Part shown: positions 5,019-11,142 of the stretch, piece after piece
How positions within the stretch are numbered: the first letter of the stretch is position 1
Layout of the letters: every line of letters starts with the position of its first letter
Assembly: GCA_028717865.1 (NCBI GenBank)
Contig: JAQUMZ010000045.1
Coordinates: 1-11,142, forward strand
Length of the DNA stretch: 11,142 nt
From: Elusimicrobiota bacterium
GTDB taxonomy: Bacteria; Elusimicrobiota; Elusimicrobia; UBA1565; UBA9628
Direction of reading: 5' to 3'
Program-made: the position numbers and the translations under genes
Notes under the pieces: model-generated
What the model saw: only the letters and a program-made list of their open reading frames with translations
Database searches by the model: none
What the model was told of the DNA's origin: nothing

Positions 5019-6812
5019 ATGAAGCCCCGAGGCTCGGCGCGCAAGGCCCTCTGCCTGCTTTGGAGCGCGCTGCTCGCGGCCGGCGTTTTTTCCCAGTGCC
5101 GGGCGGGCATGCGCGCGGCGACGGCGGGCCGGGCCGGCGCTCCGGCCTGGGGATTTGCTCCGGTTTCTGGCGCGTGGGCTGAGGCCATCGGCCGCAGTCT
5201 TTCCTTGCCGGGGCTTTCGCCGCGATGGGACGTTCTGCGGGAGCGCCTTGCCCCGGCTCCCGTGGTTTCCGTATTGGCCGATACCGGCTATAGCCCCGAG
5301 CTGTTCCTGGCCCTGGGCGAGGACCGGGCCGCGGTGATGAACAACGCCGTTCTCAATGCCGCCGGACGGATCCAAGTTCGGGCCCGGCGGCTCATCGCCG
5401 AGGCCGCGTCGGCGGAGGATATCGCGGATATCTCGGAGGGGCTGGAGGCGTTTTCCGGCTACCTTGAGCCGGGCGTTTTGCGGGTTTTGGTCCGGGAGTC
5501 GTGGTTGAGGCAAAGGCTGCTCGGCATAGCCGAGGGCCTGGGCCGGAGCGTGGAAATCTCCGGGGAAATCGGCGCAGCCGAGCCGCGGGCGGAAGCCGGG
5601 ATCGGCTCTGTCATGGGAGCTTGGGACCAAGGTCCGGCCCCGCGGGCCTGGGCTGCCGTCATGGCCGGCGGGGAGAAGTTCGTGGGGGGCGTCGCGCTCC
5701 TGTCGCTTCCCAAGCGGGCACAGGGAGAACCGGCCGTGCGCCGGACCCGTGCCGTGCCTCCCGCAAGCTTCTCCGCGCAGGCGCGGGGGCATGCGACTTC
5801 CGTATGGTCCGGGTCCTCCGGACGATGGGCGACAGGGTTGGCGGCGGCGAGGCAAGCCGCGCCTCGGGCCGCCGCCGCGGTCGCAATTTTTACGGTGATA
5901 TTTGGCGTCATGGCCTTGCCGGCGGCGGCTCTGGCCGCCGGGATCGCAACCGCCGGCGGCGCCGCTGCGGGCCTGTCCTTGCCGTTGCTGGCGCCTCTGG
6001 CCGCGCCGTGGGGCCTGCCTCTGGCGGCTCTCTTGGGACTTTTCGCCCTAGTCCTGGGTTTGGCGGCCTTGCCGGGGCCGGCCGGCGTAATCCTGGCTGG
6101 CGTGGGCGCCGCGCTCGGCCGCGGGATCTTCGGCGCGGGCTTGGCGGAGGGTGCCGCGGCGGCGGCCGCGGCCGTTGCCGCGGAGGTCCCGCTGAGCAAA
6201 GCCGGTCCCGAGCGTCTCCACGCCTATTTCAAGGAGCTCATCATCGGTCTGGGCTATGTTTTCGATACGCAGCCCTTGCGCCTGAATCTTCTGGGGGTGC
6301 GGGGCCTATGGCACGGCCAGAAGGTGGCCAACCGCTTCAACCTCTACAACGACACCATCTTCGCCATTTGGATCGACGCGCAGAACAAGCCCCAAGTCAT
6401 GTGCCTGGACGCGAGCTGCGATCCGGGCTTGCAGAAGGCCAAGGACAAGCCGAATCCGAAGGGGATAGCGCATCTCGTGGAAGGGCAGTACTTTTTTGAG
6501 AGAGGCCTGCATCAAGGCAAGTATCGGGCCCTGCGGCAGGCGGTCCCGGTGAAGGTGAAGCGCTACTTCGACGATGCCCCGGACCGGGTCAAGGAATTGA
6601 TCGATTTCGGTGATTTCGGCATCAACATCCACGCCGGTGGCGCCAGGGCCGAGGTCAACAACTGGTCCGCGGGCTGCCAGGTGATCTGCGGCACCACGGC
6701 GGGCGAGCCCTGGAAGAAGTTCGATCGGCTCGTCTACAAGACCGCGGACCAGGGCCAGAAGCGCATTCCCTATGTCCTGGTGAGCGGCGAGGCCCTGAAA
6801 GGCTGGGCCTGA
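5019..6812 (+). CDS. Exported orphan protein with hydrophobic middle and YkuD-like His/Ser-x-Gly-Cys C-terminal motif
   Basis: I do not recognise this 597-residue protein as a named family. The ATG at 5019 is preferred to the in-frame GTG at 5013. Residues 1-30 look like a signal peptide: basic start, hydrophobic core, then FSQCRAG. No proper lipobox is seen. Residues about 30-280 are Ala/Gly/Arg-rich and partly helical. Residues about 287-388 form a long hydrophobic, Ala/Gly/Leu-rich stretch able to hold three or four membrane helices. The C-terminal 200 residues are compositionally normal and look like a folded domain, with INIHAGG (H538), a spacer, then NNWSAGCQVICG (S550, C553, C557). His followed by S-x-G-C is the active-site pattern of YkuD L,D-transpeptidases and related cysteine peptidases, and similar INIH...SAGCQVI strings occur in phage and bacterial wall-acting proteins as far as I recall. 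A cell-wall role is inference. It converges on the barrel gene with a 37-base gap. Confidence 0.75.
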   Translation: MKPRGSARKALCLLWSALLAAGVFSQCRAGMRAATAGRAGAPAWGFAPVSGAWAEAIGRSLSLPGLSPRWDVLRERLAPAPVVSVLADTGYSPELFLALGEDRAAVMNNAVLNAAGRIQVRARRLIAEAASAEDIADISEGLEAFSGYLEPGVLRVLVRESWLRQRLLGIAEGLGRSVEISGEIGAAEPRAEAGIGSVMGAWDQGPAPRAWAAVMAGGEKFVGGVALLSLPKRAQGEPAVRRTRAVPPASFSAQARGHATSVWSGSSGRWATGLAAARQAAPRAAAAVAIFTVIFGVMALPAAALAAGIATAGGAAAGLSLPLLAPLAAPWGLPLAALLGLFALVLGLAALPGPAGVILAGVGAALGRGIFGAGLAEGAAAAAAAVAAEVPLSKAGPERLHAYFKELIIGLGYVFDTQPLRLNLLGVRGLWHGQKVANRFNLYNDTIFAIWIDAQNKPQVMCLDASCDPGLQKAKDKPNPKGIAHLVEGQYFFERGLHQGKYRALRQAVPVKVKRYFDDAPDRVKELIDFGDFGINIHAGGARAEVNNWSAGCQVICGTTAGEPWKKFDRLVYKTADQGQKRIPYVLVSGEALKGWA

Positions 6813-6849
6813 CGGAAAGTTTCTGAAGATACTGAAAGCGTGGCACCAA

Positions 6850-8145
6850 CTAGAAAGAATAGTTGATGTCCATGAAGACGGCTAGGCCTTCCTGGCCCAC
6901 GCCGAAGTCCACGGAGCCCACGACCTGGGGGCGGGCCACGGCCCGGGTCGCCATGCCCACCACGGGGCGCAGATAGCGGGCCTCCAGCTTCTCGGGGGCG
7001 TGGAAGACGGTGCCGAAGCCCGTGAACGGGGCGACCTCGAACTCGGTCACGACTCCGGCCAGGGGCGACTTCCACACCGTGAAGCGCTGCTCGAAGTTGA
7101 CGGCGGTCATGCCCCGGTCGATATAGCGCCCGTCGCCGTAGGCGCGCAGGTTGTATTTGCCGCCGATGCGGGGCAGCATCCAGAAGGGCGCCGAACCGTA
7201 GACCTGCTCGAATTTCGCCTGCAGGGCGCTGACCGTCAGGTCCTCGCGGCCCGGGAAAGGCAGGAACAGGCGGCCGTCCAGGCCGTAGCGCTCGTAGTCG
7301 TAGGAACTGGCGACGTCATCCACGGCGTACTGGGCGTAGGCCTGCAGGAAGCGTCCCCGGCTGGAGGTGACCGGGTGGTCGCGGGTGTCGTATTCGGCGA
7401 CCAGGCGCATCTCCTGGGTCTGCATGTGCCCCGGCGAGCGGGCCTCGGCGTGCAGGGTCTCGAAGCCGGGCAGGCCCGGCACGGGGCCGTTGGAGACCTG
7501 CGAGGTCATGTAGTCGGTGCCCGCCTTGGCGCGCCAGTTGCTGTCCCGGAAGATCGGGGTTCCCACCAGCAGGCGGGCCTCGATGTAGTCCTGCTTGTAG
7601 TTGGTCTCGGCGCTCTTGGGCGCGGCGGGGCCTGTGCCGAAGAAACGCTGCCCGGAGTCCACGTTCCATTGCAGGCGCGTGAAGATGTCCAGCCCGCGGC
7701 CGATGTCGAGCCAGGAGCCGTCCTCGTATTGCCCCAGGACCTCGTGCTCGTACTTGCCGATCGAGGCGCGGGTGACCAAGGCGGAGTCCGAGGCGGGGTA
7801 GTAATAATAGCGATAGGTGGGGATCCACTTGAAATGGTCGTTGTAGGTGATGGAGGGGGCGTGGATCTGCTCTATGCGCTCGCCGTCCTTGGCCTTGATC
7901 ACCCAGATCGGCATGAAGCCACCGGTGATGCCCCGGTTGGGATCGGTGTCGATGATGGGCAGGCGCAGCCACATGCCCCGGGCGATGGGTTTCATGATCA
8001 GGCGCAGGACGGCCGGGGTTTCGGGCGCCGGGGCTATCTGCTGGTATCGGCGGGGGGGCACGTAGTCCCCGTCCGGGGCCGGTTTTTCGGCGCGCGTCCC
8101 GATCGGGCAGAGGAGGGCGCACAAGACCAGGAGTCTCTTCGGCAT
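6850..8145 (-). CDS. Omp85/BamA-like outer-membrane beta-barrel protein without POTRA domains
   Basis: A 431-residue secreted protein. Residues 1-19 are a signal peptide (PKRLLVLCALL core, cleavage likely after GTRA). The rest alternates polar and aromatic residues as in outer-membrane beta strands, and the chain ends in MDINYSF with a terminal Phe, the usual barrel-insertion signal. Near the C-terminal third, IGGKYNLRAYGDGRY matches the GG...LRG(Y/F) segment of the BamA/TamA (surface antigen D15) barrel, with Ala in place of the usual Gly. With about 70 residues before the first clear strands, there is no room for POTRA repeats, so it is unlikely to be the assembly factor BamA itself. Function is unknown. 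It starts 14 bases after the queG stop and is the last gene of the minus-strand operon. The ATG at 8145 lacks an obvious ribosome site. Confidence 0.82.
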   Translation of the reverse strand: MPKRLLVLCALLCPIGTRAEKPAPDGDYVPPRRYQQIAPAPETPAVLRLIMKPIARGMWLRLPIIDTDPNRGITGGFMPIWVIKAKDGERIEQIHAPSITYNDHFKWIPTYRYYYYPASDSALVTRASIGKYEHEVLGQYEDGSWLDIGRGLDIFTRLQWNVDSGQRFFGTGPAAPKSAETNYKQDYIEARLLVGTPIFRDSNWRAKAGTDYMTSQVSNGPVPGLPGFETLHAEARSPGHMQTQEMRLVAEYDTRDHPVTSSRGRFLQAYAQYAVDDVASSYDYERYGLDGRLFLPFPGREDLTVSALQAKFEQVYGSAPFWMLPRIGGKYNLRAYGDGRYIDRGMTAVNFEQRFTVWKSPLAGVVTEFEVAPFTGFGTVFHAPEKLEARYLRPVVGMATRAVARPQVVGSVDFGVGQEGLAVFMDINYSF

Positions 8146-8159
8146 GGACGGAGAGTCTA

Positions 8160-9182
8160 TTAAGATTGGCCCGTCTCGGGCAAACGGGCCAGGCTCCAGC
8201 GCGCGGATTCGGCCAGGACGGGGTCGGGGTCGCGGCTGTAGGTTTCGAGCTCGGGGCGCCAGCGCGCCAGGCCGGAGTTGCCCATGGCCAGCAGGACGTT
8301 GCGCAGCAGCCGGGCGCGCCGCAGGCGCGCCAGCGGGGTGGCGCCGAAGCGCCGGCGCAGGTCCGCGGCCGTCATCGCGGCCAGCGCCGCGAGGGGCTGG
8401 AGGCGCTGCGCGGCGGGTTTAAGCGCTCCGGGCTTGGGCTCCCGGTTCCAAGGGCAGGCTTCCTGGCAGAGGTCGCAGCCGGCGAGCCACAGGCCCAGGG
8501 CGCGGCGCCGGGGCTCCGGGACGCCGCCGCGGTGCTCCACGGTAAGATACGCCGTGCACAGGCGGGCGTCGAGCTCGCGGGGCGCCGTCAGCGCGCCCGC
8601 CGGGCACGCCTCCAGGCAGCGGCGGCAGCCGCCGCAGTGCTCGGCGGCCGGCTCGTCCGGCTCGAGTTCCAGGTCGAGCGCCAGGCCCGCCAGCAGGAAA
8701 TAGGAGCCCAGCGCGGGCGAGACCAGAAGGCAATTCTTTCCGATCCAGCCCAGCCCCGCCCGGCGGGCGTAGGCGCGCTCGAGCACGGGGCTGGTGTCCA
8801 CGAATGCCCGGCCCCGCGCGCCGGGCGCGCGCAGGCGCAGCCAATCCAGGACGGACTGCATGCGGGCCCGCAGGGCCTCGTGATAGTCTTCCAGCGCGGC
8901 GTAGCGGGCGATGAGCCCGTGCGCGGGCCCGGGCGCCTCGGCGCCGGAGCCGGCGTAGCGGAAGGCGCACATGAGGACGGATTTGGCCGGGGGATACCAG
9001 AGCCGGATGTCGGCGCGCGTCTCGGCGCCGCGCTCCAGGAAGGACATGGAGCCGTGCCGGCCCCGCTCCAGCCACTCCCGCAATCGGCGCGCCTCCAAGA
9101 CGGGCCCGGCGGCGGCGACGCCGGCGGCGTCGGCCCCGGCTTGGCGGGCGCGGGCCTTGAGCGCCGCGGCCAGCCCGGCCAA
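8160..9182 (-). CDS. queG: Epoxyqueuosine reductase QueG
   Basis: A 340-residue enzyme performing the last step of queuosine synthesis: cobalamin-dependent reduction of epoxyqueuosine to queuosine in the anticodon of tRNAs. Visible hallmarks: HGSMSFLER (43-51); AKSVLMCAFRY (66-76); FVDTSPVLER with the conserved acidic residue D129; GLGWIGKN (143-150); and two ferredoxin motifs, C183-x2-C186-x2-C189-x3-C193-P and C236-x2-C239-x3-C243-PWN, plus C209 between them. That gives eight cysteines for two [4Fe-4S] clusters. The tail from about 280 resembles the HEAT-like repeat of the family. It is somewhat shorter than E. coli QueG (about 379). The start codon is TTG at 9182, two bases after the greA stop, with AAGG ten bases upstream; no ATG or better GTG is available before the first conserved helix. 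Translation may depend on greA. Confidence 0.94.
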   Translation of the reverse strand: MAGLAAALKARARQAGADAAGVAAAGPVLEARRLREWLERGRHGSMSFLERGAETRADIRLWYPPAKSVLMCAFRYAGSGAEAPGPAHGLIARYAALEDYHEALRARMQSVLDWLRLRAPGARGRAFVDTSPVLERAYARRAGLGWIGKNCLLVSPALGSYFLLAGLALDLELEPDEPAAEHCGGCRRCLEACPAGALTAPRELDARLCTAYLTVEHRGGVPEPRRRALGLWLAGCDLCQEACPWNREPKPGALKPAAQRLQPLAALAAMTAADLRRRFGATPLARLRRARLLRNVLLAMGNSGLARWRPELETYSRDPDPVLAESARWSLARLPETGQS

Positions 9183-9184
9183 GG

Positions 9185-9646
9185 CTATTCGACCTTGGTG
9201 ATGAGGAATTCGCGCGTGCCGGCCGACATGTCCACGTTGACCCTCTCCCCGGTTTTCTTGTGGAGCAGATGCTGGCCCAGCGGCGAGAAGACCGAGATGC
9301 GGCCCTGGGCGGGGTCCGACTCGTCGGCTCCGACCAGGGTGTAGGTGGTCTCGTCGCCGTCCTCGTCGCGGATCGTCACCGAGCGGCCTATGGCCACGGT
9401 ATCTTTCGGGCCCTTGATCTCGTCGATGAGCTTGGCGCTCTGCAGCTTGTCCTGGATGATGTTTATGCGGCCGAGGACCTCGGCCAGCTTGTCCTTGGCG
9501 CTGTGGTACTCCGCGTTCTCGCTGAGGTCGCCTTTTTCCCGGGCCTCGGCGATGTCTTGGGACAGCTGGACCTTGCGCCGCTTGAGCTCGTCGATTTCCT
9601 GGCGCAGCTTCTCGTAGCCGGCTCGGGTCAGGAACGTGTCGGTCAT
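9185..9646 (-). CDS. greA: Transcription elongation factor GreA
   Basis: A 153-residue protein of normal GreA length. It rescues backtracked RNA polymerase by stimulating transcript cleavage through the secondary channel. The N-terminal coiled coil (residues about 8-75) carries at its tip the conserved GDLSENAEYHSAK, with acidic residues D40 and E43 that position the catalytic metal. The C-terminal domain (about 80-153) shows the FKBP-like SPLGQHLLHKKTGE pattern. The ATG at 9646 has GGAG (9652-9655 on the complement) five bases upstream. It lies 29 bases after birA and two bases before queG. A perfect TATAAT overlapping the birA stop suggests an internal promoter. Confidence 0.97.
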   Translation of the reverse strand: MTDTFLTRAGYEKLRQEIDELKRRKVQLSQDIAEAREKGDLSENAEYHSAKDKLAEVLGRINIIQDKLQSAKLIDEIKGPKDTVAIGRSVTIRDEDGDETTYTLVGADESDPAQGRISVFSPLGQHLLHKKTGERVNVDMSAGTREFLITKVE

Positions 9647-9674
9647 GTCTTCTCCGCCGTCAGGGTTTGGTCCG

Positions 9675-9702
9675 ATTATACGATAATTCCGTCGGGGTCC
9701 AA
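9675..9702 (-). promoter_or_regulatory. Putative internal promoter for greA
   Basis: On the minus strand a perfect -10 TATAAT occupies 9680-9675 and contains the birA stop codon TAA. A weak -35, TTGGAC (9702-9697), lies 16 bases upstream. Transcription would begin near 9668, giving a leader of about 20 bases with the greA ribosome site. In GC-rich DNA an exact TATAAT in a short gap is suggestive, but the -35 matches in only three positions. Confidence 0.45.
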
Positions 9703-10248
9703 GGCGCGGTAGGCCGGCTGGAAGCGCTCCAGGAACAGCCGCAGGACCCGCGCGATCGGGACGGCCTTTCCGGTGAGATCCCGGAGGCTGGCCGCGCCCG
9801 GCGCGAGCGGCCGGTTGTTGACGTTGATCCCCACTCCCAAGACCACCCAGTCCACGCGGCGCGCGCCGCCCCGGGCCTCGGCCAGTATGCCGCAGAGCTT
9901 GCCCGAGCGCCGGCCCCGCGAGCCTATGACGTCGTTGGGCGGCTTGACGCGGGTTCGTACGCCGCAGCCGGCCAGGGCCTCGGCGGCGGCGCGCGCGGCG
10001 GTCAGGCTGAGCTCGGCCAGCACTCGGGGCGGGAACGCCGGCCTCAGGATCAGGGAGAAATAGAGCCCGCCGGGCCCCGAGTCCCAGCGGCGCTCCAGCC
10101 GCCCCCGGCCGGCGGTCTGGCGCAGGGCCCAGACCAGGGTCCCGTGCGGGGCGCCTCCCTCGGCGAGCCCGCGCGCCACGGTCTGCGTGGAGTCGGCCGT
10201 GCGCAGGCGCAGCAGCCGTCCTATCCCGGGCAGCGCTCGATTATTCAC
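9676..10248 (-). CDS. birA: Biotin--[acetyl-CoA carboxylase] ligase, minimal BirA without HTH
   Basis: A 190-residue biotin protein ligase. It activates biotin with ATP and attaches it to a lysine of biotin carboxyl carrier protein, needed for fatty-acid synthesis. Motifs in order: DSTQ (19-22); biotin/AMP loop GRGR at 47-50 followed by RRW; KPPND (102-106), where most relatives have KWPND; GKLCGIL with K117; and GVGINVN (138-144). The N-terminal DNA-binding HTH of E. coli BirA and the C-terminal SH3-like domain are both missing, so it is monofunctional and should not repress biotin genes. The GTG start at 10248 overlaps the nadC stop (GTGA), indicating coupling. The frame remains open far upstream through nadC in another frame, but that part is not protein-like and is not included. 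Confidence 0.93.
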   Translation of the reverse strand: MNNRALPGIGRLLRLRTADSTQTVARGLAEGGAPHGTLVWALRQTAGRGRLERRWDSGPGGLYFSLILRPAFPPRVLAELSLTAARAAAEALAGCGVRTRVKPPNDVIGSRGRRSGKLCGILAEARGGARRVDWVVLGVGINVNNRPLAPGAASLRDLTGKAVPIARVLRLFLERFQPAYRALDPDGIIV

Positions 10249-11078
10249 CGCAGGTCGAGGTCCAGGCCGAGGTCGAGGGCCGGGGCGCTGTGGGTCAGGC
10301 GGCCGACCGAGATCCGGTCGGGCCCCAGCCGGGCTAGGCCGCGGACCTGGCGCAGGCTTACGCCGCCCGATATCTCGATTTTCGTCCGAGGGGAGGACCG
10401 GCGGATGAGGGCTATGGCCCGGCGCAGGCGGCCGGGGCCCATGTTGTCGAGCAGGATGACGTCCGCGCCCAGGGCCAGGGCCCGGCGCGCCTGGGACAAG
10501 CCGTCGGCTTCCATGATCAGGGGCAGCCGGGGCCGGCGGCGCCGCAGGCGCCGGACCGCGGCCGCGAAGTTCTCCGGGGCCAGCCAGTGGTTGTCCTTGA
10601 CCATGACCGCGTCGAAGAGCCCCAGGCGGTGGTTCGCGCCGCCGCCGCAGCGGACCGCGTATTTCTCTAGCGCGCGCCAGCCGGGGAGGGTCTTGCGGGT
10701 GTCGAGGATGCGCACCCCGGTGCCGCGCGCGGCGGCTACGAAGGCCGCGGTCTGGGTCGCTATGCCGGAGAGGCGCTGGAGGAAATTGAGCGCCGTGCGC
10801 TCCGCCGTCAGCAGGCCCCGGCCGCCGGACAGCTCCAGCACCGCCTGGCCCGCGCGCGCGCGGCCGCCGTCCGGTATGAGCACGCGCACGCGGCAGCGGG
10901 GGGCGCAGGCCCGGAAGACCCGGGCCGCGATTCCGGTCCCGCAGATGACTCCGGGCCGGCGGGCCCGCACCGCGCCCGCGAAGCGCGCGCGCTTGGGGAC
11001 GAAAAGCTTGGTGGTGAGGTCTCCGGCGCGCCCCAGGTCCTCGCGCAGGGCTTCCCGGATGAGCCGTTCGGCGTCCAT
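10245..11078 (-). CDS. nadC: Nicotinate-nucleotide pyrophosphorylase (quinolinate phosphoribosyltransferase)
   Basis: A 277-residue enzyme of normal length that converts quinolinate and PRPP to nicotinate mononucleotide in de novo NAD synthesis. Conserved stretches are all present: EDLGRAGDLTT (13-23); TAERTALNFLQRLSGIAT (91-108); DTRKTLPGWR (126-135); KYAVRCGGGANHR (139-151); VMVKDNH (158-164); MEADGL (189-194, family usually EVE); ILLDNM (208-213); and IEISGGV (234-240). Substrate-binding Arg/Lys/His residues include R127, K129, H150, R151 and K161. The last ten residues are Leu/Asp-rich (LDLGLDLDLR) and arise from a short GAGGTC-like repeat at 10250-10280, so they may be a recent extension. 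The ATG at 11078 has no clear ribosome site. It heads the minus-strand operon; nadA and nadB are not in the window. Confidence 0.96.
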   Translation of the reverse strand: MDAERLIREALREDLGRAGDLTTKLFVPKRARFAGAVRARRPGVICGTGIAARVFRACAPRCRVRVLIPDGGRARAGQAVLELSGGRGLLTAERTALNFLQRLSGIATQTAAFVAAARGTGVRILDTRKTLPGWRALEKYAVRCGGGANHRLGLFDAVMVKDNHWLAPENFAAAVRRLRRRRPRLPLIMEADGLSQARRALALGADVILLDNMGPGRLRRAIALIRRSSPRTKIEISGGVSLRQVRGLARLGPDRISVGRLTHSAPALDLGLDLDLR

Positions 11079-11088
11079 GCGGGCAGTC

Positions 11089-11103
11089 TACCAAAAAATG
11101 GTA
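11089..11103. repeat. Small inverted repeat TACCA-AAAAA-TGGTA upstream of nadC
   Basis: A perfect five-base inverted repeat separated by five A residues, lying 10 to 25 bases ahead of the nadC start in the AT-rich gap before a possible divergent gene. On the minus strand it also includes a four-of-six -10 match, TACCAT. It could be an operator or part of a promoter, or chance; its short stem is too weak to be a terminator alone. Confidence 0.3.
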
Positions 11104-11116
11104 TCCTTCCTCTGCT

Positions 11117-11142
11117 ATGGCCTCCCGCCGCGTGTCCAAGCC
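11117..11142 (+). CDS. Possible start of a divergent gene (cut by the window edge)
   Basis: An ATG at 11117 begins an open frame of eight codons (MASRRVSK...) that runs off the window. It points away from nadC across the AT-rich gap, as expected for a divergent gene. No ribosome site precedes it and eight codons cannot be identified, so this is only a candidate. Confidence 0.25.

Noticed and set aside
6813..6849. Possible bidirectional terminator between the convergent orphan and barrel genes
   Set aside because: No stable inverted repeat or T-tract is visible in these 37 bases.
7000..8163. Plus-strand open frame of 387 codons opposite the barrel gene
   Set aside because: The minus strand has a signal peptide, barrel pattern and terminal Phe. 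The plus frame is low-complexity shadow coding.
8166..9344. Plus-strand open frame of 392 codons opposite queG and greA
   Set aside because: It is antisense to two well-recognised enzymes and consists of Gly/Ala/Arg/Gln-rich translation with no motif.
10249..11139. Upstream extension of birA to a 487-residue frame
   Set aside because: The extension overlaps nadC in another frame and translates to Pro/Arg/Gly-rich sequence without domain features; BirA similarity begins right after the GTG at 10248.

Overview
This 11.1 kb window is GC-rich, densely coding bacterial DNA. It holds thirteen protein genes, two of them cut or possibly cut by the window edges. I see no tRNA, rRNA, CRISPR array or mobile element, and no gap longer than about 130 bases. 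An outer-membrane barrel protein with signal peptide and C-terminal Phe points to a diderm (Gram-negative type) bacterium. The mix of single-domain receiver, FixCX, secreted orphan proteins and compact operons would fit a GC-rich uncultured lineage such as Elusimicrobiota, but that placement is a guess and not shown by the sequence.

Left part, plus strand (2-3945): a membrane-anchored TPR/degenerate kinase-lobe protein (5' end outside the window); a CpaF/TadA-type secretion ATPase standing alone without other Tad genes; then, behind a likely promoter, a stand-alone response regulator receiver, FixC and FixX. The receiver and FixC are in the same reading frame, nine bases apart, and FixX overlaps FixC by ATGA. 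FixCX would pass electrons between an electron-transfer flavoprotein and quinone, but no fixA or fixB is present here.

Middle (3948-6812): an OsmC-family peroxidase-like gene (minus) runs head to head with a rhodanese plus two-helix membrane protein (plus) from an AT-rich divergent promoter region. Both use reactive cysteines, so a shared sulfur or oxidative-stress role is plausible. Next is a 597-residue exported orphan protein whose C-terminal part carries a His...Ser-x-Gly-Cys pattern reminiscent of YkuD-type L,D-transpeptidases.

Right part, minus strand (11078 down to 6850): a tight housekeeping operon in the order nadC, birA (GTGA overlap), greA (own likely promoter in the birA stop), queG (TTG start, 2-base gap) and a barrel-only Omp85-like outer-membrane protein. 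Products serve NAD synthesis, protein biotinylation, transcript cleavage, queuosine tRNA modification and the outer membrane. A possible divergent gene begins at 11117.

Most interesting points: the kinase relic that lacks the whole N-lobe and the catalytic Asp, the orphan exported protein with a possible Cys-peptidase/transpeptidase site, and the receiver-fixCX linkage without fixAB.
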